Shown: positions 1-5,353 of the stretch, piece after piece
How positions within the stretch are numbered: the stretch's first letter is position 1
How the letters are laid out: each line of letters begins with the position of its first letter
DNA from: an uncultured Blautia sp.
Lineage (GTDB): Bacteria; Bacillota; Clostridia; Lachnospirales; Lachnospiraceae
Direction of reading: 5' to 3'
Assembly: GCA_900551465.1 (NCBI GenBank)
Contig: URWL01000164.1
Location: 1-5,353 of the forward strand
DNA: 5,353 nt
Position numbers and translations under genes: made by a program
The notes under the pieces: generated by a model
The model's input: only the letters and a program-made list of their open reading frames with translations
Database searches by the model: none
Told to the model about the DNA's origin: nothing

Positions 1-1414
1 CTCCATGACCGGTTCCGTGATTATAATCCTCTCCCAGTCTCCACAGTGGTTCTCTGGCGAGATAATCCAGATTCTGTCCGCAGCAGCCATAATGGAATTT
101 GGCATCGCTTAAGCGAAGATGTCCCTTCAGAACAAGAGTAAAATATTTTTGTTCTTTTTCTGTCAGTTCTCCAAGAGCAATGGTACGGGTGATATCGGTA
201 CTTCCTTCCAGATAATGTCCGCCGGTATCGCAAAGAGCCAATCCCTTTGGCTCCAGAGGAATATCTGTCTCCGGTGACGGACTGTAGTGGCACATAGCCG
301 CATGACCGCCATAAGAAACAATAGGATCAAAGCTGTTGTCCAGGAAATTTTCCTGTTCTTTTCGAAGCTGGAAAAGATGCTCTGCTGCACTGAGTTCTGT
401 GATCTCCATTTTTCCAACGTTTTGTTTCAGCCAGTAAATAAACTTTGTCACTGCCACACCGTCTTTGATATGAGCAATGCGTTCATTTTCTACTTCTGTG
501 TGATTTTTGATGGCTTTTGGAAGAAGAGTAAGGTTTTCTTCATCCAGGATTTTTACTTCAGCTGGAATGCTGTTTACCAGACGGCTGTTAGCGTTTGCCT
601 TGGAAAGGATCACGGTCTTTCCGGCAGGGATCGTGTTTACATATGTGTAGATATCATTGTATGGTTTCAGGACAACTCCATCTTTTTTCAGATTGGCAAG
701 AACATCCTGCCCAAACGCTTTTTCATTGGCAAAAAGAAGCGCTTCCTCTTCGGTCAGTACCAGATAAGAAAGGACTACCGGGCAGCAGTGGATATCATTG
801 CCTCTGATGTTCAGAAGCCATGCAATATCATCCAGGGAAGTAAGGACAAAAACATCTGCCTGCTTTTCCTGCATCTTCCGGCGGATCCGCGCACATTTCT
901 CTGCTCTGGATTCTCCTGCCCATTTTATATCCAGTTCCATAACCGGTTCACAGGAAAGAGCCGGACGTTCCGTCCAGATTTCTCCGATCAGATCTTCTTC
1001 TACAGAAAAACGGATTTTTTTGTCGGAAAGCAGTTCTTTCAGCTCTTCTGCTTCTGCTGCGCTTACAGTTCTGCCGTCAAACCCCAGACACATTCCTTCT
1101 GTGAGCTTTTCTTCCAGAAACTCATGGATAGTAGGCACTTCCGGCTCACCCATTTTAAAAAGTTCCACCGTAGTTCCTTCCAGCTGCTGTGCAGCCTGGA
1201 TAAAATATCGTCCGTCAGTCCAAAGCCCTGCCATATCCATGGTGATTACCGCCGTTCCGGCAGAGCCGGTAAAACCGGTGATATATTTTCTGCATTTAAA
1301 ATAGTCCCCTACATACTCTGATGCATGGAAATCATCTGTTGGCACCAGATATGCGTCCACGCCTTTTTCTTTCATCAGGGCACGAAGGGCGCTAAGCCGT
1401 TCTGTTACTGTCAT
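1..1414 (-). CDS. pepP: Xaa-Pro aminopeptidase (aminopeptidase P, M24B), long form, 3' end missing
   Basis: This enzyme removes the N-terminal residue from peptides with proline in second position, in the cytoplasm, using two metal ions (family knowledge). I translated the reverse strand from the ATG at 1414; sampled stretches along its length stay in one frame with no stop, giving 471 residues before the window ends. It starts MTVTERLSALRALMKEKGVD, followed by the creatinase-type N-terminal domain (GFTGSAGTAV, GLWTDGRYF), a second similar domain (about 160-310, with SLDDIAWLLNIRGNDIH), then the catalytic pita-bread domain from about 315. Metal ligands visible are D396 (LCDTGG), D407 (STDITRT) and H470 (HGTGHG). 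H376 and H466 match substrate-binding histidines of human XPNPEP1, with a constant offset of 19 residues. The two glutamate ligands must lie beyond the left edge. The full protein should be about 600 residues. A ribosome site (AAGGAGAGG, 1423-1431) lies 8 bases before the ATG and supports this start. The gene follows the M28 peptidase after 97 bases; I find no good promoter there. Confidence 0.95.
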   Translation of the reverse strand, partial: MTVTERLSALRALMKEKGVDAYLVPTDDFHASEYVGDYFKCRKYITGFTGSAGTAVITMDMAGLWTDGRYFIQAAQQLEGTTVELFKMGEPEVPTIHEFLEEKLTEGMCLGFDGRTVSAAEAEELKELLSDKKIRFSVEEDLIGEIWTERPALSCEPVMELDIKWAGESRAEKCARIRRKMQEKQADVFVLTSLDDIAWLLNIRGNDIHCCPVVLSYLVLTEEEALLFANEKAFGQDVLANLKKDGVVLKPYNDIYTYVNTIPAGKTVILSKANANSRLVNSIPAEVKILDEENLTLLPKAIKNHTEVENERIAHIKDGVAVTKFIYWLKQNVGKMEITELSAAEHLFQLRKEQENFLDNSFDPIVSYGGHAAMCHYSPSPETDIPLEPKGLALCDTGGHYLEGSTDITRTIALGELTEKEQKYFTLVLKGHLRLSDAKFHYGCCGQNLDYLAREPLWRLGEDYNHGTGHG

Positions 1415-1492
1415 AGCCAAAACCTCTCCTTTGTATTGATTCTACATTAATTCAGCAGAATCTTCGTAATCATTGTACTGGTAAGTGTATCA

Positions 1493-1510
1493 TAAAATTG
1501 AGGAATTTTA
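1493..1510 (-). repeat. Small AT-rich inverted repeat after the M28 gene, weak hairpin
   Basis: TAAAATT and AATTTTA form a 7-bp perfect stem around a 4-base loop, starting 4 bases after the M28 stop codon. The stem is all A-T and no clear U-tract follows, so it is a poor intrinsic terminator. It might act as an RNA 3'-end or processing element, or be chance in AT-rich DNA. It leaves open that the downstream aminopeptidase P gene is reached by readthrough. Confidence 0.25.
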
Positions 1511-1514
1511 AAGC

Positions 1515-2771
1515 CTATGCCCCAAAATATTCATCTAGCTGTTTTTTGAATTCTTCCGGAATTTCCTGTGGGAACGGCATACTGTCGATTGCTGCAAGAC
1601 TTTCTGCAATGTGGCAGAGAAGCTGTGCGCTCCTTTCCAGAGACCAGGCAGAAAGAAGCTCTACCGTGTCGTAATGGGTATGCATGCCAAAACCGTCCCT
1701 GTTTAAGGTCATTGCCGGAATTCCTTTCCAGGCAAAAGTATTGGAATCACTTCCCCAGATCTGGTTTTTGGTAGTCATTCCAATGCCAGTTTCCCGTGCA
1801 AGATAAGTCAGCATGGAACAGATGGAAGAATCTCCTGTTACACCGATCACATTTCCTCCAACCAGTTGTCCTGCAAGGTCTACATTCATATTAAAGCGAT
1901 GCGCATCCAGCTCGCTTTCATGAACCTTGATATAATCCCGGCTTCCCAGAAGTCCTTTTTCTTCTGCCCCGAACCAGATAAATTCCAGTGTTCTGCGGGG
2001 CTGGTGTTCTTTGAAATAACGACAGATTTCCATAATAATGGCTGCTCCTGCCATATTGTCATAGGCTCCCGGACCCTGAGGAACCGAATCGTAGTGAGCG
2101 GTAAGGGTCAGAATCTCCTCTGCCCGGTCTGTTCCGGGGATCCTTGCCACGATATTTCCGGAAGTACGGCTGACCTCTTCCTGAAGTAAGGTAAGACGTG
2201 CGCGGGAAGCTCCTTTTGTAACTATTTCCAGGGCATCCAGGTAATGAATTCCAACACCCTGGATCAGCTCTCTTTCATTCAGGGAATCGAAAAGCTTCTG
2301 AGGGATTCCGGCTGCTTTTGGCATCCGGTCCTCTCCTTCATCGACAGGAGTACCGGTGATACTGACAAATCCTGCTGCACCTGCTTTTAACAGCTTCAGG
2401 TACATATCCTTACGGACAATCTCATTTACCATAACAATCTTTCCCCTTACATGGGAAAGGCTGATCTCGTCTCCGTTTTCCGCATAGACAAAATCTGCTT
2501 CGATTCCTTCATCTGACGTATTTCCGCACCGAATGTAGCCTTCCGCCTGATATTCTTTATAATAAGGCTCTGTTACGGCAAAAGCAGCCTTTCTGATCTC
2601 CCAGGTATAAAAAGGAAATTCTTCCAGATGGCTGTCCATTCCAAAAGAGGAAAGTTCCTCCCGGATAAGGGCAGCGGCTTTTTTTTCTGCATCCGTTCCT
2701 GCTTCCCGGATAAAATTAAATTTTGATACAAAATCCATCTGACGCTGTCCGCTGATGTTTCTTTTATTCAT
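1515..2771 (-). CDS. M28 family zinc aminopeptidase with PA-like insert, cytoplasmic
   Basis: This is a 418-residue metallopeptidase of family M28 (aminopeptidase Y/Ap1 type), which cleaves N-terminal residues from peptides with a two-zinc centre. The whole ligand set is visible: H226 (TAHYDS), bridging D238 (GAYDNMAGAA), catalytic E270 and zinc-binding E271 (GAEEKGLLGS), D298 (MNVDLAG) and H364 (MHTHYDT). Residues about 90-195 between the N-terminal helical part and the catalytic core look like a protease-associated (PA) domain, with GKIVMVNE followed by LLKAGAAGFVSITG. No signal peptide or membrane segment is present; the start MNKRNISGQRQMDF is hydrophilic, so the enzyme should be cytoplasmic, although many PA-containing M28 enzymes are exported. 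A ribosome site (GGAGAG, 2778-2783) lies 6 bases before the ATG. The gene has its own promoter and lies between an M20 and an M24 peptidase gene. Substrate preference cannot be read from the sequence. Confidence 0.93.
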   Translation of the reverse strand: MNKRNISGQRQMDFVSKFNFIREAGTDAEKKAAALIREELSSFGMDSHLEEFPFYTWEIRKAAFAVTEPYYKEYQAEGYIRCGNTSDEGIEADFVYAENGDEISLSHVRGKIVMVNEIVRKDMYLKLLKAGAAGFVSITGTPVDEGEDRMPKAAGIPQKLFDSLNERELIQGVGIHYLDALEIVTKGASRARLTLLQEEVSRTSGNIVARIPGTDRAEEILTLTAHYDSVPQGPGAYDNMAGAAIIMEICRYFKEHQPRRTLEFIWFGAEEKGLLGSRDYIKVHESELDAHRFNMNVDLAGQLVGGNVIGVTGDSSICSMLTYLARETGIGMTTKNQIWGSDSNTFAWKGIPAMTLNRDGFGMHTHYDTVELLSAWSLERSAQLLCHIAESLAAIDSMPFPQEIPEEFKKQLDEYFGA

Positions 2772-2807
2772 AATCTTCTCTCCATTTTGTTTAAAATATC
2801 AATGAAA

Positions 2808-2826
2808 TTACATGTGATTCCTGTAA
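2808..2826 (-). repeat. Inverted repeat at the predicted M28 transcription start, possible operator
   Basis: TTACA and TGTAA flank 9 bases, and one side also contains the palindrome ACATGT. The repeat covers the expected transcription start of the promoter just upstream, a common place for a repressor site. The arms are only 5 bp and the region is AT-rich, so chance is quite possible. Confidence 0.25.
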
Positions 2827-2828
2827 AA

Positions 2829-2857
2829 AATATACTAAATTATGATCGCATTGTCAA
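2829..2857 (-). promoter_or_regulatory. Sigma-A type promoter for the M28 peptidase gene
   Basis: On the reverse strand a perfect -35 box TTGACA (2852-2857) is separated by exactly 17 bases from a -10 box TATATT (2829-2834, five of six consensus bases). Transcription should start near 2822, giving a leader of about 50 bases before the M28 ATG at 2771. The promoter lies in the 106-base AT-rich gap after the M20 stop codon, so the two peptidases on the left can be expressed independently of the operon on the right. Confidence 0.8.
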
Positions 2858-2877
2858 TTATTTTGTATTGATCTGTC

Positions 2878-4233
2878 TTATTCTTTCCAGTTTTCCATAT
2901 GACGAATAATTCGTTTATAGAAATCAACTGCCTTTGGAAGTGTATTGATATTAATATTTTCATTGAGCCCATGGATACTCTGATACTGCTGCTCATTGAT
3001 TTCCAGAGGGGCAAAACGAATGCTGTTTTTGCAGACAGGGGTATAAAATTTTGCGTCGGTTCCTCCTGTCATAGCATACGGCGCTACGATCACACCCGGG
3101 AACATTTTTCTGACCACATGCTCCACCAGGCGGAAAGGTTTTTCTTTGTAGTCTACTACCGGACAGGGTTCGTGGATCAGGATCGGTTCTACCTCAATTT
3201 CATATTTTTTTGCAATTTTTGATACAAGAGCCAGACTTTCCTTTGGTCCCTGATGATGGATAAAACGCATATTTCCTGTTACATAAGCCTCCTGAGGAAC
3301 GACGTTTAATCCATCTGCTCCCTTTGCCATGGTGAAATTCAGGGTTGTAGAGATCATGGCAGCGCCCAGAGGGTTGACCTTTGGAAGAAGTTTTTCCAGA
3401 AGGGGCTCCAGCTGGCGCTCATACTTCATCACTGTGCCCAGAGGCCCTTCTGTACAGGGAGCCATCCTCCGGAACATTTCCGCTACAGTAGGATTCATTT
3501 TTGCAGTAAAAGGATTATGGTTTTCAATATCCATCATAAAGGCTGCCAGACGTGTAAGGGGAGTCTGTTTCTGAGGTACGCTGGCATGTCCGCCATTTCC
3601 TCTGGCAGTAAAACGGATATCTCCATAACCTTTTTCCAGGCAGCCTACCATGGCAAAACGTCCTTTCACCCCTTTCATAGGCTCTTCTTTGATCATTCCG
3701 CCTTCATCCATCAGGAAACGCAGCTGTACCTCATGATCCTGAAGCCATTTTACGGTAAGAGAGGCACCTTCTCCTCCGATCTCCTCCGTACAGCTGCTGG
3801 CAAGATATACGTCGCATTCCGGTACATATCCTTTGCCGATCAGCTCCTCTGCTGCCTGAAGAAAACAGAAAAGACTGCCCTTGGTATCCACTGTTCCTCT
3901 TCCCCAGACAGCTCCGTCGATGATCTCCCCGCCAAAAGGATCGTGTTCCCACTGTCCGTTTGCCTCCACAACATCCTGATGGCTCATAAAAAGAATGGGT
4001 TTTCCATTCCCTTTTCCGTTCCATTTGAACAGAAGGCTGCCATTAAATTCATACTTTTCACAGGTTTTGTGTATATTTGGAAAAAGCTGCTCCAGAACCT
4101 CATGGAACCGGTAAAACTTGCTGAGATCCTGGTCAAAGCTGCTGGAAATTGTCTCACAGCGGATCATTTTTCCAAGCTTTTCTCCATAAAATATTTCTCT
4201 TTCATTTGATTCTGTTTTTTCTTTTATACTCAT
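2878..4233 (-). CDS. M20 family metallopeptidase, carboxypeptidase S/PM20D1-like
   Basis: This 451-residue protein is a dinuclear zinc hydrolase of family M20 (peptidases and N-acyl-amino-acid amidohydrolases). Zinc ligands by motif are H85 (MSHQDVV), bridging D116 (GRGTVDTKGS), E151 (TEEIGGEG), D176 (MDEGG) and H421 (SIHGLNE); catalytic residues are D87 and E150. H216 (GNGGHASVP) marks the lid/dimerisation domain, about residues 195-350, inserted between the two halves of the catalytic domain. The WEHDPFGGEI, GRGTVDTK and MDEGG segments resemble yeast carboxypeptidase S and mammalian PM20D1 more than ArgE, DapE or PepV, from memory of those families. No signal peptide is present. It follows the upstream membrane gene by 17 bases with a strong ribosome site in the gap, so it is probably co-transcribed with the two membrane proteins and may act on what they carry. 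The substrate (a dipeptide, a longer peptide or an N-acyl amino acid) is not determined by the motifs. Confidence 0.92.
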   Translation of the reverse strand: MSIKEKTESNEREIFYGEKLGKMIRCETISSSFDQDLSKFYRFHEVLEQLFPNIHKTCEKYEFNGSLLFKWNGKGNGKPILFMSHQDVVEANGQWEHDPFGGEIIDGAVWGRGTVDTKGSLFCFLQAAEELIGKGYVPECDVYLASSCTEEIGGEGASLTVKWLQDHEVQLRFLMDEGGMIKEEPMKGVKGRFAMVGCLEKGYGDIRFTARGNGGHASVPQKQTPLTRLAAFMMDIENHNPFTAKMNPTVAEMFRRMAPCTEGPLGTVMKYERQLEPLLEKLLPKVNPLGAAMISTTLNFTMAKGADGLNVVPQEAYVTGNMRFIHHQGPKESLALVSKIAKKYEIEVEPILIHEPCPVVDYKEKPFRLVEHVVRKMFPGVIVAPYAMTGGTDAKFYTPVCKNSIRFAPLEINEQQYQSIHGLNENININTLPKAVDFYKRIIRHMENWKE

Positions 4234-4241
4234 TTTGTCAT

Positions 4242-4248
4242 CCTCCTT
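4242..4248 (-). promoter_or_regulatory. Ribosome binding site of the M20 gene
   Basis: A full AAGGAGG lies 8 bases before the M20 ATG and just after the stop codon of the preceding membrane gene. It fixes the M20 start at 4233. A second ATG overlaps its vicinity at 4239-4241 but is out of frame and too close to the site to be used. Confidence 0.8.
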
Positions 4249-4250
4249 GA

Positions 4251-4922
4251 TTAAAGCTTATTCTTTTTCCATAAAACATATCCGATCACAAGAGCCATTC
4301 CGCCTGCCGGGATCAGAAGAATGCTGGTCTGTGAAATAGCTCCGGGCACAAGTACGCAGAGAAGAGTCATGGAAATCAGAGGGATAGCTGCGATCTTCAT
4401 GCTTTTTCGGAAATATTTCAGTCCCAGAGCTCCAAAAAGTGCCGGAACCACAGTATCAAAGGCCGGAGTCAGCACCGGGTTTTCCAATACCGGAGTCAGC
4501 GGAACCAGAAGAAGGACACCTGCAAAGATCACCAACATGGTCACAATGGAGCTGGATGCCACGCTTAACGTAGAAATAATCTCGTTTTCTACGGTGCCAA
4601 CCTCTGTTTTGGCAATGTCCCTGGCATTCATGGCACAGGGGATTTTCAGGTTTGTTACGTTTCCTGTAAGAAAGGTCAGATAGCTTCCACCATTTCCCAG
4701 CATAGGTGCGTATACAAGAAATTCTACGATCCCCACAGGAATATAGACCATTCCTACCTTAATAAAACCATTAAAAAAACTCTTCAGATCCGGAAAGGCT
4801 CCATATATGCCGCCAAGCAGAAAAGGAACTGCCAGAAGCAGGACTGCGGCTGCGATCAGCATTATCCTTCCCAGGCGATGCTGCTGTCTGTTAAATTCTT
4901 CCAGAAATTTCTCTTTCTCCAT
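4251..4922 (-). CDS. Unrecognised integral membrane protein, about six transmembrane segments
   Basis: I do not recognise this 223-residue family with confidence. Hydrophobic segments are seen at about 18-40, 53-75, 118-141, 150-168, 177-195 and 198-216. Charged ends (MEKEKFLEEF at the start, KYFRKSMK at 169-176, KKNKL at the end) fit the positive-inside rule, with both ends in the cytoplasm. The striking part is a polar stretch at about 75-117, predicted on the cytoplasmic side, rich in Gly, Asn and Thr (GNGGSYLTF, LTGNVTNLK) and ending in an acidic run (TEVGTVENE). Such a loop could be a re-entrant or substrate-contacting element. There is no signal peptidase site or ATP-binding motif. The gene starts 12 bases after the stop of another membrane gene, with its ribosome site overlapping that stop, and the M20 peptidase follows after 17 bases. 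A two-part permease delivering substrate to the M20 enzyme is a fair inference; a sensor or scaffold role is not excluded. Confidence 0.85.
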   Translation of the reverse strand: MEKEKFLEEFNRQQHRLGRIMLIAAAVLLLAVPFLLGGIYGAFPDLKSFFNGFIKVGMVYIPVGIVEFLVYAPMLGNGGSYLTFLTGNVTNLKIPCAMNARDIAKTEVGTVENEIISTLSVASSSIVTMLVIFAGVLLLVPLTPVLENPVLTPAFDTVVPALFGALGLKYFRKSMKIAAIPLISMTLLCVLVPGAISQTSILLIPAGGMALVIGYVLWKKNKL

Positions 4923-4930
4923 TTACTTTT

Positions 4931-4936
4931 CCTCCT
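4931..4936 (-). promoter_or_regulatory. Ribosome binding site overlapping the upstream stop codon
   Basis: AGGAGG, 8 bases before the ATG at 4922, shares its first bases with the TAG stop (4935-4937) of the preceding membrane gene. Ribosomes ending on the first gene would cover this site, so translation of the two membrane proteins is probably coupled. This suggests that they are made in fixed ratio, as for subunits of one complex. Confidence 0.75.
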
Positions 4937-5353
4937 AAAGACTGATCAGAACGGCTGCGGCCATTCCCACGATCATGCTGACTGCGACGCTGAAATTTTC
5001 CAGCCATTCCATTTTTTTCTTCACGATCAGATATTCAAAAACTGCCATTGTCAGTGCGGAAACACCTGCCACCATAAGGGGCAGATGATTTTTGAACGCA
5101 GTCCATGTACCTACATAAGAACCGATATACGCGCTGCAAAGGCCGATAAACATAGCAATAGTCGCATAAGCTCCAAAACCTGGACGGCTGCCTTCTGCTT
5201 TTTTCTCTTTTTTCTGAAACCTGGTCAGATATTTTTTCAGACCAAAGATACAGCAGGTAATACCACTTAAAATCCCCGCTGTCATTACAAGGGCGATGGT
5301 GGTAAATGCCGCTATGGACATTTCACTTACCTTCAGTCCGGAAAGTCCCATAC
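4935..5353 (-). CDS. Unrecognised integral membrane protein, probably missing its N-terminus at the window edge
   Basis: At least 138 residues are visible. An ATG lies at 5349-5351, but the frame is open to the right edge two bases later, so the real start cannot be judged and the visible part is probably the C-terminal portion of a longer protein. Four hydrophobic segments are seen at about 13-37, 60-82, 90-110 and 117-137, counted from that methionine. A strongly basic loop (39-57, with FQKKEKKAEGSR) and KKK at 111-113 would be cytoplasmic by the positive-inside rule, placing the short C-terminus outside. The sequence is rich in Gly, Ala and Ser inside the membrane segments (TAGILSGIT, IGSYVGTW), as in transporters. 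It vaguely recalls the C-terminal half of DUF5058-type membrane proteins, but I cannot verify this. It is translationally coupled to the next membrane gene and lies two genes upstream of the M20 peptidase, so a transport partner role is inferred. Confidence 0.75.
   Translation of the reverse strand, partial: MGLSGLKVSEMSIAAFTTIALVMTAGILSGITCCIFGLKKYLTRFQKKEKKAEGSRPGFGAYATIAMFIGLCSAYIGSYVGTWTAFKNHLPLMVAGVSALTMAVFEYLIVKKKMEWLENFSVAVSMIVGMAAAVLISL

Noticed and set aside
21..417. Two minus-strand frames of 84 and 90 codons near the left edge
   Set aside because: They are other-frame shadows of the aminopeptidase P gene, whose correct frame contains the metal ligands and runs open to the edge.
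287..1321. Plus-strand reading frame of 344 codons, the longest complete frame in the left part
   Set aside because: It lies exactly opposite the aminopeptidase P gene in the complementary codon register. It stays open because that gene rarely uses TTA, CTA or TCA. Its translation is Phe/Cys/Ser-rich with no recognisable domain, while the reverse strand encodes a clear M24 enzyme.
1415..1514. Possible promoter for the aminopeptidase P gene (TATGAT at 1489-1494, TACAAT or TAGAAT further downstream)
   Set aside because: None of these -10-like boxes has an acceptable -35 box at 16-18 bases, so they look like chance matches in AT-rich DNA.
1430..2872. The 11-mer ATCAATACAAA (reverse strand) present in both gaps flanking the M28 gene (1430-1440 and 2862-2872)
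   Set aside because: A few 11-base repeats are expected by chance in a window this size, more so in AT-rich gaps, and the two copies sit in different contexts (next to a ribosome site, and after a stop codon).
2772..2877. Terminator after the M20 gene
   Set aside because: I looked for a GC-rich stem followed by a T-run downstream of the stop and found none, so readthrough into the M28 gene remains possible.
3517..4209. Plus-strand reading frame of 230 codons
   Set aside because: It is antisense to the M20 gene in the complementary codon register, again explained by the scarcity of TTA, CTA and TCA codons. The translation shows no family motif.
4878..5270. Plus-strand frame of 130 codons, rich in His and Cys
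   Set aside because: It lies opposite the membrane protein genes and spans their junction. The His/Cys content mirrors antisense Met/Val/Ala codons and does not form a metal-binding motif.

Overview
All five protein-coding genes lie on the minus strand and are read from right to left. Codon use, moderate GC, strong AAGGAGG-type ribosome sites and a canonical sigma-A promoter suggest a Gram-positive Clostridia genome. A gut Lachnospiraceae relative is my best guess, made from general resemblance and not from a search.

In transcription order the window holds five genes. The first two are membrane proteins: one that runs to the right edge (4935-5353) and one of 223 residues with about six membrane segments (4251-4922). 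An M20-family metallopeptidase of the carboxypeptidase S/PM20D1 type follows (2878-4233). These three are only 12 and 17 bases apart, and one ribosome site overlaps the preceding stop codon, so they look like one operon with coupled translation. After a 106-base AT-rich gap comes an M28-family aminopeptidase with a PA-like insert (1515-2771), which has its own promoter (TTGACA, 17-base spacer, TATATT). After a further 97 bases comes the first 471 residues of a long-form aminopeptidase P of family M24 (1-1414), cut off by the left edge.

The theme is peptide or N-acyl-amino-acid breakdown. Three unrelated metallopeptidase folds (M20, M28, M24) lie in a row, none with a signal peptide, next to two unrecognised membrane proteins that could form a two-part transporter. 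A reasonable inference is that the membrane pair imports a substrate that the M20 enzyme cleaves, while the M28 enzyme and the proline-specific aminopeptidase P finish the peptides in the cytoplasm. The transport role is not shown by the sequence.

No RNA genes, mobile elements, CRISPR arrays or convincing intrinsic terminators are seen. No stretch over 300 bases lacks a gene. Long plus-strand reading frames opposite the aminopeptidase P and M20 genes are antisense shadows.
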